Positions 28,035-40,768 of a stretch of 61,968 nt of DNA are shown one piece after another. The notes beneath the pieces were generated by a model. It saw only the letters and a program-made list of their open reading frames with translations. It was not told the DNA's origin and did no database searches. This DNA comes from Micractinium sp. NFX-FRZ (taxonomy: Eukaryota; Chlorophyta; Trebouxiophyceae; Chlorellales; Chlorellaceae): assembly GCA_029339195.1 (NCBI GenBank), contig JAPTJF010000384.1:1-61968 (forward strand), in the 5' to 3' direction. Made by a program: the position numbers and the translations under genes. Numbering within the stretch: position 1 is the stretch's first letter; every line of letters starts with the position of its first letter.

Positions 28035-31000
28035 TCACTTGCGCCCTTTGAGAGCACCCAGCATGCGGGCACCCAGGCCACTGTCACGGTCAGCCTTGCC
28101 ATTCTCGCCAGCCATGCCCACCCGCGGCGCGTTTGTAGCATGTGACTGCATGCTGCCAGCTATGCTGTGGCTCATGCTGTGCTGGCTGGACATGCTGTGC
28201 ATGCTGGCTGCGTAGGCCCCCACTTTCCGCTCTTCCCGCTTCAACTGCTTGAACACACGATGCGTGTTGCCCAGCCGCTCCTGCACATGGCACAGTGGGG
28301 CAGAGGCAGGCGGCAGCGCTGAATCGGCAGCCGGGCAGCAGCGGCCCATCACGGCAAGATTTGGGGAGGAGTGAAGCGTTCCCTTAGCGCCAAAGCTTGC
28401 CTTGTACCCCGGAATGTGTCTTATCACCCTCCTTCCCTGCCTGCCTCCCGAGAAACCAGCAGTACCCCCTCCCCTCCCATCCCCTCCTCACCTTGAATTC
28501 CTTCTTCCACGTCTTGTACCGCACCAGCAGGCGCTGCAGCTCCAGCTCGGGGTCCATCCCAGGCGCATCAGCCTGACCGCTGCGCACCTGCAGGCGGCAC
28601 CGGCGGCACCAGCAGCAGCAGGGATGTCAGGAGGCAGCGGCAGGAGGCAAGCATGCTGGTGCTGCGGCATATATGAAGCAGGCACACAGGAAGCCCATAG
28701 GTAGTAGGAAACGTAACAGGCAATGGAGCTTTGAGATGGTGGGCACGGTCAATAAGCAAGCGCTCAGTTCCCAGCACTTGTTTCCTCTCCATCGCCGCCG
28801 CCCGCAGGCACGCTTGCCACCCTTACAAATTTGTGCACACCCTTTCCTGCAGGCGCACCTCCCGGATGAAGTCAGCGTCGTCCAGCAGCAGCGACCGCTT
28901 CTTCTCAAACTCCCGCCCCAGCATGCCCACCACCGCGCAGCCCTCCTCGCGGGCAGCCTGCGTGGCATGGCAATCAAGGAGAGCAGGGAAGTCAGCACAG
29001 GAACGCAAACGTCGCACCACTTCCATCTATCAAAGCCCATCGTGGTGGGTGCAATCAGAACACCAAAGTGGCACCGGACAGACACCGCAGCACCAGGACA
29101 CTGTGTGCACATCTTCCCGCGGCCCGCCGCCCTGGTAGCCCCCTCTCACCGCCAGCGAGGCCGCCGTGGGAGTGCCCACGCCGCCTGTGGTGTAGCTCTC
29201 GTCCTCGTTCAGGCTCATCAGGCTGATGCTGGAGGCGTCATCATGCTCGTCCAGTTCGCTCCTGTCCACGCCGCTGCCGCCACGGTGCAGGCCACGCACG
29301 GGGCTTCGTGCGTCTGCATTTAGCGCGTATGATGGCTGGGACACGCGTGCGCCGCTGACCCGCAGCTGCTGCCGCGGGCTCGAGCTGCTGGCAAGCACCG
29401 CTTGGCAGTGCGCGGCGGTCACGGGGTCGGACTGCAGGGTCTGCAGGGCGCGCTGCAGCAGCTGCCTCTCCTCCTTCAAGGCATCCACCTGTGAGGGGTG
29501 TGCAAGGCAGGGGGCAGGCAGGAGAGGATGAGCGAGTGGGTGGGCAAGCAGCAAACAGGCTGACGGGCAAGAAGGGAGGCATTCATTATGTCGTACCGGG
29601 GCCAGGGTAGTGTTTGCTGGGCTCAAGTCGCGATCAAAATGTGGCATTTTTTGTATGCAAAATGCATGGCTCGTCAGGTCTGCCACGCAATCTCTGCCAC
29701 CTCAGCGCCAGCTCACCGTTTGCTCCAGCTTGTGGCAGTACTGCTGCAGCCCCTCCATGCGCTGCTGTGCCTGCTCGGCATCAACACTGCCTGCCGCAAT
29801 CTCCAACAGCAGCCCGCTGTCTTCTCCTGCGGCGAGCGCTGCTGCAGCAGCGGAAGCGGGCTGCCCGCCAGGCTGCTGCCGCCACGTCATGAACGCCTTG
29901 CCGTGCTCCTGAAGCAGAGGGAAAGCACGCACAAAGAAGGGGTGGTGATCGGTGCTTTGCTTAGGTGAAAGAGTTTGAAAGGAATGCAGTCTGGAAGCCT
30001 GCCCAGGTTGGCTGTTGGAGGGAAGGCATGCTCCTTGCATGCCATGCAGCCAACCTGTTATTATCCTCCCAACTAGCAACACAGTCAGCCGAACTGGCAG
30101 GCCCACTGACACACACCTTCCACAGTCCCATCACGCGGCGGATCTCCCCAGCATCCACCCCAAAGTCTCGCTTGATGGCCTGCGCAGGGAGAGGGACAGA
30201 GAAAAGGCAGAGGGATGGTAAGAACACAGCGGCCATCTGCCTTCTGGCAGATGAGCGGCCGCTTAGAAGGCATGTCGCAGAGGGGTGGCAGCTGCAGGGC
30301 ACGCAAGTAGGTGTGCAGCTGGCAGTCAGCCTACATTGAATGACTCCTCCTCCTGCCGCTGCGCCTGCTTCTTGGCCTGTGCTGCCGCATCCTGCCGCCG
30401 CCGCTCCTTCAGGCGCAGCTGCACACGCTCCTGCACGACATGTCGCCGCCACGCCATCTGCAGCAGCATGGGAGCAAAGCTTTTGAGAGTGCTCAGAGGG
30501 CAGATCTCAGAGAACGCGGGCTGTTGGGGGGTTCAACAACACCAGCAACAGCAGCAGCTTGATGACAGTTGCATCAGCAGCGTGCAACAGCACCACCACC
30601 GTCATTATCATCATCATCCTCAGCAGCAGCAGCAGCGTGCAGCACAGGTACTACAGGTTACAACAGGAACACCAGCTAACGAGGCGAACCTGGATGGCCA
30701 CGACGCCCTGCTTTGCCCGCCGGTACTGCTTGCGAGCTGTGTAGCCGCGGGCAGCTGCCTGGATGCGGACTGCCGCGCGGTGCTGGCGCACCACGTCGGC
30801 ATACAGGCGGCGGCCCTTGTGGCCACGCCAGTGCGCCTGCACTGTGACCGCCGCAGCTCGTGTGTGCAGGAAGGTCCTGCGGCAGCGCACCATGCGCCAC
30901 GTGCTCTGGATGCACAGCGCTGCACGCTGCATGCGCGCTGCGGTCTCTTCAAGGTGTCCCAGCTGCAAGAAGTGGTTGAGTGGGTCAGGCACTGCGTCAG

Positions 31001-34000
31001 CAGGCCGCAGTTCGTTGTGCACACTTGGGAAATGACAGGTGCACAGGCATCTGTCCTCACAGCAGTCCACAACGGCAAGCAAATGTGTGATGCCAGGCTG
31101 CCTAGTGCTTGCAAACTTACCACGCCCGCCCGGAAGAACAGCCTGCAGGGCAGAGAGCACGCAGAAGGCAGAAAAGGGAGTCAATCGATTGTATAGTGAG
31201 TGAGTGATCGTGCAACATGCGAACTAGTTCAGCAATCCAGCTTTACCCGTGCCAAACCTGCCATCCTTGCCTGCCTGCCTCCACTAGCACCAACTGTTTG
31301 CCCTTCACATTGCGCGCCTGCTGTGCACCAGCTCGCCCCCCCTTCCCCACCTGGTGCGCCCAATCTGGTACTGCTTCTGGTCCACCTTGAAGTGGTCCAG
31401 CAGCGCTCGACAGATGTCCAGGCTCGACTTGGGTTCTGCACGAAAATGCACAGCAGCTCAACGCACTTCTGTTGGGACCACGGCTCCGAGACTGAGCAGC
31501 ACAACAGCTGCAAGCTGCACTCACAAAGCTACAGCCCAGGCTAGTCCAGGCAGCGCACAACCCATGGAACGCCTCTGTGGCGTCAATCTGTCGCACACCT
31601 CCCCGCTCCACTCACTCGAGCCCAGGCCTGGCAGCAGGTGCTGGTAGCGCTCCGCAAAGTCGTGGTGCAGGTAGCGGGTGGGGTAGCCGGCCTGCGCGAT
31701 GCGAGCCACCTCCAGCACGCCGCAGCAGCGCAGCTGGTGCAGGATGAGGCCCGCATCAAACAGCCCCGCCTCCTGCTGGCTGTTGGGCTTGATGCAGCGC
31801 ACAAAGTGCAGCGCGGTGCTGCAGGCAGCACATGGCGGGGGGGGGGGGCCCAAGACAGAAAACGTGAGCCAGCGGGCACCATGGGTGGGAGCAGCATGAC
31901 CGCACCTCAACCTCAATCGCAACAACAGGTTCTGACAGGAGCAGCTGGTCCAGTAGTACTCCAGGCAAGCAGGCTGGCTGTCAGGGGGGCAGGCATGCAG
32001 GGCATGGCGCCACTCACGAGTCGAGTCTCTGCATGAGGTCGCGCAGCTGGTCACGGAAGCGCGAGCCCACCGTCTGGCTGCCCTTGCGGTCCCCCTGCCC
32101 CTTCTGCATCTCCGCAGCTAGCACCTGCACCATCGGTGCGCTGCTGGCCTGCAGCAGCACCACCAGGTCTGCACAACAAAAGCACAGCAACGATGCGGGC
32201 GGGCAGGCAGCAGCATGAGCACTTTGGGCAGCAGGCTGTGGGTCTGCAGTACACAGCTGGCCATGCAGAATGCTGCAATTGGCCGCTTTACACTCTCCGG
32301 ACTTACATGCGCCTCCTACTTTTGCCAGCCAGCCCAACCTCCGGTTCCAGCACCCCTCCATCCTGCCCCAGCCCGCCCGGCAGCCATTCATACAAATGCA
32401 CGCACCCTTGCTCAGCGAGTCTCGGTTCTTGTCCAGAAACTTGGTGCAGGCGTAGGCCACCTGCCCCGCATAGTGCTGCACTGTGAACTCGCCGCCGTCT
32501 GCCTTGGTGTTGAAGCCGAAGCGAGGGTTGGATGCATGGTGCTGCTGCAGCTTGGTGGCAAAGGTGGCGTCGCTGCCCTTGGGCATCTGCACACAATCAG
32601 GTTGCCAGAAACGGTTGGTCAGTCAGACGCCGCAAGTATGGCTGCACGGGGGGCAGGCAAGCGGGTGCACGAGCATTCACCTATCACCTCTGCACATGCG
32701 TGCATTTTCCAAACCAACACCAGACAGATGAGCCCTTGCATAACAAAATCCACAACACCGAGATGACTGGCCAGAATGTGTGCCACTCACCATGCACTCC
32801 TCGTCCAGCAGTGACAGGATGCCAATACCGGCAGGCGGCCGCAGCTCAAACAGGTCCACGCAATCCTGCACATCAACCAAGTTGCAGGGCAGGCAAAGCA
32901 GCACATGAGCCAAATGTTGCGGACAACCATTCATTGCGCGCTCGCCGCCGCCTGTGTCTCAAGCTTACCACCACCTCCCGCCAGCTCAAAGGCCCCACTG
33001 CACCGCCAGCCTGGCGCCAGCACAGCATGCGTACCTGGTTGTCCACAAACTCCACGTGCTTCCAGTCGATGTCTTCCGACTCGTACACCTCCTGCTCCAC
33101 CTTGAACATGTGTTTGCTGAACTGCAACCGAAAGCAATTGTGGACATGATGGTGAGGCGAACGCATGGTGGGAGAGGCCTGCCTGATCTTGCTGAGATTG
33201 CCCGCCTATGGCTTGCATGCTCAGCACGGTGCTGCCCCTGCACCTTTCGCACACGTAAATCACGGCCGTCACCGCCATACCTGCTGCTGCAGGCGCTCAT
33301 TTGCGTAGTTGATGCAGAGCTGCTCAAAGGAGTTCTCCTTGAATGACTCAAAGCCCGCAATGTCCAGCAGGCTCAGCGTCGTCTCGCTGCGCTGCTTGCC
33401 CACCGACAGAGCGGCGTTGATCTGCAGAGGTGGCAGCACCAGCATGGCAGCCATTAGTGGCAACAAATGCACACACAGCTGCAGCAGAAGAAATGGGCCA
33501 CCACAGCCGGCAGCACATGCCAGCTGAGATAGCAGCCAGCCTGCTGCACTGTTCTGCTTAGCGCGGGCTCAGATCTCCTGCCCGACGGTGCACCACCGTG
33601 CGCGCTCCCACCCCTCCCACCTGCTGCACCAGCCACTTGAACAGCGCAGCGTAGATGGCCTTGCTGAGCGCGTCCCGGTTGTCCAGCGCCGCCTCCATGC
33701 TGAGCTCGCACGTGATCTGCTCGCCGCCCGCCAGCATCTGCCGCGTCGTCAGCGCCGCCACCAGCGCCGCCTCGCCCACAGAAAGCAAGCTGGCTGCGTG
33801 CCGCACCGCCGGCATGCTGCGCTCATCTACTGTCACTGCGTCGTCGTGCAGCCGCCGGAAGTGCACATTGCCCAGCCACAGCACCGCCGAGAGCACAGAG
33901 AACACGCCGGCCTGCTGCTCCGGTGGTACGCCCACCGCTGTGAGCGCCGATTTGACGTGCGCAAACTCAGCGGCATCGTCCACCCCCGCAATGCTGGTGC

Positions 34001-35719
34001 ACCCGCTGCTGCTGAGGTAGCTGAAGGCCTCCGGGTTGGGCGGCAGCTGGTAGCGCTTGCGCTCCGGGTCCGAGGCGCCACGGCACAGCTGCAGACACAT
34101 GGGTCGGGCGGGAGGTCATTGAGTGGGTGCTTGGCTTTGAGGTTGTTGCTCCTCAAAGCCTTAAGCAGTATGCTCAGCAATGCTTTGCCAGCACAGCACA
34201 GCACGCACAACACACTCCCTCACCTGGTAGAAGATGTGGTAGTTGCGCTCGCCCGTCTGCTGGTGCACGACGCGTGACTTCTCCAGCAGGTAGGTGTGGA
34301 TCAGGGCACCGCAAATGTGGCCGCGGTTGAAGTAGATCTCTGCAGGGGCAGCAGCACACGGGGAAGTAAGTAGAGGGGCCAAGCAGGAGATGGTGGGCGC
34401 CCTCACAGCATGAAGCGGCGGCAGCTGATGCAGGAGATGCAGCGCGGTACACAATCGGACCAGCCAGGCAGAGCAGCGCGGCAGCACTTGCCTATGAGCT
34501 TGCCAAAGCGACTGCTGTTCTTGTTGCGCAGGGTCTGGGCGTTGCCAAAGGCCTCCAGCACCGGGTTGGACTCCAGCACCTTGTCCTGAAGAGCAGAGCA
34601 GAGCAGGCGGGCAGTACGTACTCAGGCACAGAAGAGCAATAATACTCTGAGCAGGCAGGCTGGGAGGCAGGCAACCGTAAGCATGCCGTCACGCACAGGC
34701 ACGGTAGCAGGCAGGCAGGCATTCCCGGGGTGAAAGTGGCCAACAGAACCTAGCACTCCTCTGCTCCCCCCGCACCTCCATCCCCGTGCCTCCCGCCATG
34801 TTTGCCAGGTAGCGCATGACAATCTTGGTGGTCTCAGTCTTGCCTGCACCGCTCTCCCCTGTGATCAGCACGCTCTGCGACTGCGCCGTCGACAGCATCT
34901 GCAATGCAGCGGAGCAGAATTGGAAAGGAATGGGTGTCTTCCGCATGCGGCACACATCAGGCAGAAGGCCAGCAGGGGCTCGGCAAGTCGGGACGGCAGA
35001 GCACAGGCAGCGGCAGCCAAGGCAGAGGCCATGGCAGCAAGCACGCACTGCAATTGAGCTGCTTCATGCTGCAGCAGTATTTCCCAGCCATGCGGCCCAA
35101 CCGGGCGCCAGCCCCCACCTGCTTGAGTGCGCGGTCGGCAGTCAGGAAAACATGCGGCTCCGGTGGTTGCACACCCTCCTGCACGCCGCTTCCGCTGCTG
35201 CTGCGCCGGCTGTATCGGCTGGCCACCTCTGGACCATAGAGCGGCAGCGACTGGAAGGGGTTCACAGCCACAAGCACCACGCCAGCATTTGTGTACACCG
35301 TATTGCTGCCCCAGCGCTTGCGCAGCACATCCAGGATGCCGGGCTCGTTAAGGTAGGTGAGGTGGGTGAGGTCGCTGCACGCAGGGTGGGAAGCGCATGG
35401 GCAGAGGCATGGGGCGGTAGGGGCAGCACCCAAAAAATGAAGCCGGGCGGTCAGAAGCAGCGGTCACACAAGCGGCGCGGGCTGCGCACCTCACACCATC
35501 CAGCAGCGCCGGGTTCACTGGCTGCACCGCCGATGGTGGCACAGTCAAGAGGCTAGAGGTGCGGCGGTTGCCCTCATTATCCAGCGCAACCAGCACGCCG
35601 CGTGCGTCGCCGCCCAACACTGTTCCACGCTTCCAGGCGGCGGCGGCCGCCTTGCCCTGCCGCACCCATACTGTCGCGCCCTTGGACCATTGCGCTGCGG
35701 CTGCCCCGGCCTCCACCAT
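28035..35719 (-). CDS. Myosin heavy chain, short-tailed, class VIII-like
   Basis: Twenty-two exons from 35719 to 28035 give about 1,220 residues. First exons: 35719-35490, 35374-35119, 34898-34776, 34585-34492, 34339-34224, 34088-33621, 33421-33281, 33121-33035, 32865-32791. Order: N-terminal SH3-like part ([13 protein letters not shown]), motor with P-loop GESGAGKT (near 34845), switch I region [17 protein letters not shown], switch [21 protein letters not shown] (near 33350), and HFVRCIKPN before the converter. Several IQ motifs follow near 30960-30690 ([37 protein letters not shown]), then a short charged coiled coil ([20 protein letters not shown]) and a Ser/Met-rich tail. No DIL (class XI cargo) domain is visible, so the layout is closest to plant class VIII. 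It should move along actin with calmodulin-type light chains. Intron 4 appears to start with GC. The end of exon 20 is uncertain by a few codons. Confidence 0.9.
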
Positions 35720-36398
35720 GGCTGTCGCTGCCCTGCTTGGCCCGGGCGCCCGGGCCGCAACTAAAAGAGCGCGCCGCCCGGTGGTTCACGGCGAAGCGGT
35801 CTGACCGGCGAAACGGGGGGCTGCAGGGTCGCAGATGCAGCTAGTGGCGACGCCCAGATGTGAATGTATTAACGGAGGGAGCGAAACGCGGCAAGCGACG
35901 GGCGGAGCTGCAGCCGCTGTCGAAATCAAATTGCGACAGAAGCGAAACACGGCAGTTGTTGTGAGAGGGAATGCCTAGCGGAAGGCCATCAGTGGAGCGT
36001 GAATTCTGCAATTGGGCCAGTGGGTGTCCAGGCTCAGCGTGCTCGCCGCGCCGCCGCCGGTGTGCTGGCCCGACCCTGCCGCGCCCCTCTGTGCCTGCGG
36101 CCCTGGACGGTCATCGCCCTCAATGACAGGCTTGTCCTGGCCGATAAGTCGCACCACACACACTGCAGCCGCCAGTTGTTCACACACTGATGCACAGCTG
36201 CACACCGCACCCCGCTGCCTGCTGACACCGCCTGCCGGAGATGAGGGTTTCACATGTTCATTCATTTACATGGTGGGCGGACGCAGGGTAGTATGGGCAA
36301 ATGAAACACAAAAGAGGAACAGTAACAAGCAAGGAAACAGGCAGTTTGAGCAGCGGCGCCTGCTACACCCGCGGCCCGCCCGGGCCCCCCGCAGCTTT
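35720..36398. other. Intergenic region, myosin 5' flank
   Basis: This holds the promoter side of the myosin gene and the 3' flank of the UDP-arabinopyranose mutase gene. TTACA at 36266-36270 is a minus-strand TGTAA, about 130 bases after the mutase stop. No coding segment was recognised. Confidence 0.5.
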
Positions 36399-39300
36399 TC
36401 AGGGGTTGAGCTTCTGCCAGCTCTCGATCCACGCCACCATGGCGTCCGCCAGCTTGACAAAGTAAGGGTCCAGGTGCGCGAGGCCGGTGCGCACCTGCAG
36501 GGAGCGAGCAGTGGCCAGAAGGGCCGCGCACAGCACGTCAGCACTATGTGACTGAAACGCAAGTTTTTGCAACAAGCAACTGCTGTCGCGGTCATGTCTT
36601 GCCAGGGCACACAAGCAAAAGGCCAGCACCAGGTTGCCTGTCCCTGCCTCGCGCCCCGCACCTTGTCTGCAAGCTCCAGCATGCAGCTGAACACGTCCTT
36701 GTTGTCGGGGCTCAGCTCCAGCTTCTGGAAGAAGGGGATGATCTCCTCCTGCAGCGCAGCGGGGAGCAGAGGGCAGGGCAGCGCGGTCAGATGAGCGGGC
36801 AGAAGTCCGTCAGGAGGTGGCATGCAGGCGGCGAAAGCGCGGACCAAGCGCCCGGCCACCCCGCCCTGCTACGCCCTGCCCCTGCGCCTCGCTGCGCGCC
36901 TCACCTGCCAGAAGATGCCCTTGTACTCCTTGCGCAGGTTGACAAAGGGGTTGGAGGCCTTGGAGTGGTAGATGTAGGGCAGGCCGGTCTTCACGCCCAG
37001 GTCCAGGTGGTCGGTGATCTGCACGGCCAGGCAGGCAGCGGCCAGAGGGAACGGGTTTGCACGGGAAGGCAGGCCAGGGGAGGGCCAGGGGAGGGCGAGT
37101 GGTGCCTCCTGGTATAGGTCGCAGCAGGTTGTGCTGAGCAGAGGCGCGGGGGCAACATGTGTACACAGCAGCATCTGCGGCAGCAAGGGCTGTATGCACC
37201 CCGGGGAGGCTCGTGCTCACCTTCTTCACGCACCAGCCAGCCCACATGTCTGCAGCACACAGGAGGGCAACAGGCATGCAGGGCACTTGTGAGGAAACAG
37301 CACAATCCTGGAGTACACACTTTTGTCAAAGTCTGACACCCCTGGCCTGCCAGCCAAGCTGATCTGGCTTCCCTTCTAGACCATCACAGCAGCCAGGCCA
37401 GCCCCCGCCACTCACCGTCGTAGCGGCCCCACGGCTGGCCCTCGCCCATCAGGCCAAAGTACATGGCCGGGCCGATGAGGTTGCGCTCAAACGCCAGGTT
37501 CATGCCGCACATGGGGAACAGGGTGCCCTTCAGAAGAGAGAGGGAGAGGGGATGGCACAGCAACAGTGAGCGTCACACGCAGGGTCACACCACGCAAGGT
37601 CTTCTTGTGCAGCCCCTCCAAAGCTGCCGCGGCTTTCACGGCTGCCCCGGGGCTGACGCTTCATGCACCAGATCGATGCGTCTCCCTGCCGGCGACCCTC
37701 CCCCCTCTGTGCCCAAACTGCTTGCCCCGAAACTACGCGCCCTCACCTTGGGGATGGTCATGACTGCGTCCACGTACCGCTCGTTGCGCTCCATGGGCTT
37801 CACCATCTGCAGGGCACAGCAGCACAGCACAGCAGGCAGGGCGGTTGCAAGGCGGCACAGCACAGCAGGCAGGGCAAGGCAGGGCTTTTGCAAGGCTGGC
37901 AGCGTGGTCCACGTATTGTGTCGTGAGCAAGCCAGGGTGCATTCCTACCATGGAAACAAGGAACAGAAGCACAGGGGCGCCCCGGGAGTAGGTACTCAAT
38001 GAGGCTCAGCCCCGCATCGCCACGCTGCCACAAGAGGCATGAAGGCGCCGCTGTGCTGCAACGAGCGAGTAAACACGGTTGCTGGAGCGGCAGGCTGCGC
38101 ACCTGGGTGGGTGCGTCGTAGTCGGGGATGTTGAGCCAGAGGCCGTGGGACACGGCGGTCACCTTGCCCTCACGCATGCTGAAGGGGTAGCCGCGCACAA
38201 AGTCGGCGCCGGCGCGGTAGGGGTCGTACAGGGTGTTGAAGAAGTCGGGGGTGGAGGGGGTCAGCAGGTTGGTGATGTGCTGCTCCAGCGCGTTGATGTC
38301 CTCGCCGGTGGGGTTCTTGGCGCTGCACAGACGAGCACAGGCGGGAGGGAGGGGCAGGGAGGGTGTCAGAATGAGCTGGCTGGGGCAGCGGCTGCGCCGG
38401 AGGGCTGCACACGAAGGTTGTGGAGTGTCTGACGGCACGCACTGGTGCGCCGGGACCCCACGGCTGCCTGCCCTCTCCTGCTCGCCTGCCTGCTGCTGCC
38501 TAAAGGTGTTGCGCTGTCCTGCAGATGCCCCAGGTGCATCCCCGGGCGGTACGGTACAATGGCCTGCAGGCGCCTGATGCTCTGCCCTGCCTCAGTTTGG
38601 TACTCCCCCGCACCGGTTCGCCTCCGCGCTGCGAATGCTTCGGCGGGTGCCCCACCTGCCCTCTCCCCCGCACCCGCACCCACACCCACAACCCACACAC
38701 GCCGCACTCACACGAAGCAGTCGTCGTCGATGGTGTAGACGTACTTGGTCTTGGCCACCATGTAGCCAAAGCAGCGGCAGGCGGAGTCCTTGAAGGAGAT
38801 GCACCAGGCCTTGTCCCCCAGGATGCGCTCGATGTCGTTGCGGTTGTACAGCTCGTAGTTGAAGCCTGCAAGCGAGGGAGGTAGGTAGGGTGGGCGAGTG
38901 GTGCACACACCGCGTGAGGCACGGGCGGGTTGAGATGCATGAAGGGAGGGGCCTTTGGGCAGGGACCTGCCGTGACGGCGGGCAGGCAGCCTAGGAACAC
39001 GCAGGCAGGTGCCGTTGTAGGTGCATGGTGCCTCTTGTTGTTTCTGGGAGCCAGCCCTGTGCATCAGCGGCAGAATGCCGGCCAGGGCGGCGGGCGGCAG
39101 GACTGGTGGGCAACCGCAGTGAACGCCCCAAGGCTGCCGGGGCCTGGCTAGGATAAGGTAGGTGATAGCCAGTGCACCTGTACTCTACAGAGTATCCAGG
39201 CATCAGAGCGCTGGTGAAAGTTTACGAGCGGCACATGCGCCGCACCCGCCGAGGCCTAGCGGCCGGCGGCAGCGGCCGGCAGCAGCAGTTGGCCGCGGCC

Positions 39301-39559
39301 TGCGGCCACACTTGCCTTCGGGCACATGAATGGTCTTGGTGGGATCACCGTCCTGCACGATGATGAGCTTGTAGGGCTGGAAAAAGGGGCGCCTGCAGGG
39401 GTAGATCGGGGGGATCGGGCGAACTGAGTGACCGGTGGCGATGGGCCACAAGGGCCCCCGCGTTCCCAGGCCCTCTGCGCACCACATCTCCAGGAAGTCC
39501 AGGCTCCTAATTGTGGGGATGACAATGCTTAATTCATCAACGAGGCGGGGCTTCGTCAT
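36399..39559 (-). CDS. RGP: UDP-arabinopyranose mutase (reversibly glycosylated polypeptide)
   Basis: Ten exons join in frame in transcript order (39559-39483, 39392-39316, 38865-38712, 38322-38103, 37806-37747, 37527-37416, 37252-37221, 37018-36905, 36748-36662, 36494-36399), giving about 342 residues, close to plant RGP length. The enzyme interconverts UDP-arabinopyranose and UDP-arabinofuranose at the cytosolic face of the Golgi for cell-wall glycans. Near-invariant family blocks are present: [75 protein letters not shown] (acidic metal/nucleotide motif), [64 protein letters not shown]. The Arg in WGRYDD corresponds to the reported self-glycosylation site. Intron 2 appears to begin with GC (GAAG|GCAAGT). 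The start is at the [11 protein letters not shown] methionine. Confidence 0.95.
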
Positions 39560-40768
39560 GATGCCGCGGTGCTGTTGCTGAGGCAGGTGCGGCTAGCAGT
39601 GCTCCCGAGGCGGAGTTTGAGCGTGTCTGGATGTGAGGGTGGCGGTGCAGGGTGCAAGGAGGCCGGGGAGGGCGTGCTGGCCCCTCCTTGAGAGGTGCCC
39701 TACTTTCCAGTTGCCGCCGCTGCCCGTGCTGCCCTGCCGCTTGGGGCTTTCCCGAGGTGTGAAGCGTGTGTACGTCTTGTAGCGGTCAACACATGGCCTA
39801 TCAAGGTGGTGGCATATACTCTGGGCTCGTGAAGCTGGTATACGGCACCATTCAGTCGGATCGGCGGCCTGCGGCGGCCTGCTCCCTTTACTATCACTTG
39901 TAAAGCACATTGAATGCACTTACAATGGCATAGACCCTGCCCTGCCTCACCTGAACGGCTGCAGCAGGGCGGCCAACCAGTGGCGGTGGTGGCCACCCGT
40001 CACTAGGGTTCCACGCCAGCTGCAAGTAAGAAACGCGATGCTGCCCCTATGTGAAGACTGGCTGCATTCAAGGGACGCAGAGGTGATAGCTTGGCAAAGC
40101 ACTTGGTATGCATAGGCGGCGTTTGTCGCCGCAGCCACACACACGCCACCCGGGTGTAGCGGCGCGCCCGGCGGCAAAGTCGAATGCGCGACGAGCGGTG
40201 GTGCACACGGATGCTTGTGCCCCAACTTTTCTGGCTGGAGGTCGCCAAAGTATAAGCCTCCCATTCCTTGCATCTTTATGACGGCTGCTGATTGTTGCCT
40301 CTACAGCGGCGGGTACTGCCCGTCTCCTTGCTTGTAGTGCTCGGAGTAACCTCGTGCAACCTCATGCAATGAGGGGTATGGTCCATGCATGTGATGCTAG
40401 ATCAGATGAGGCATTCACTTAATGTAACGGAGCTATATATATTAAATCTGCTGGCGTCCCGGGCTGCGCCCTTTGCATGCTGCCACCAAAAACTGCCACC
40501 AGTTCGCCGCCCCGCCGTCGCCACGGCACAACTCAGGCCATGCACACCTCCCTGTCCCTTCCACTGTCCCAATGCATCGGCAGAGCTGTGCCCCAGCTTT
40601 GCCTAACACTCTCAAGCCTCTTTGCATCAAGCAAGCATATGACCAAACAGGCTTCGCCAGTATTACAGTGTCAAACAGCACGCCAGGATTGACAGCCAAA
40701 CACGCCAAAAGCACCGCCTTTCCTGGAGCAGCCTGGAGCCAGCTGGCTCGCCAGGATTCCCTGGCTCC
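39560..40768. other. Intergenic region, no gene recognised
   Basis: About 1.2 kb lies between the mutase start and the VTC4 stop. TTACA at 40663-40667 is a minus-strand TGTAA about 100 bases past the VTC4 stop. The remainder presumably holds the mutase promoter. No supported coding or RNA gene was seen. Confidence 0.45.

Noticed and set aside
39560..40768. Candidate gene in the 1.2-kb mutase/VTC4 spacer
   Set aside because: Only short open frames without recognisable motifs or consistent splice sites were present on either strand.
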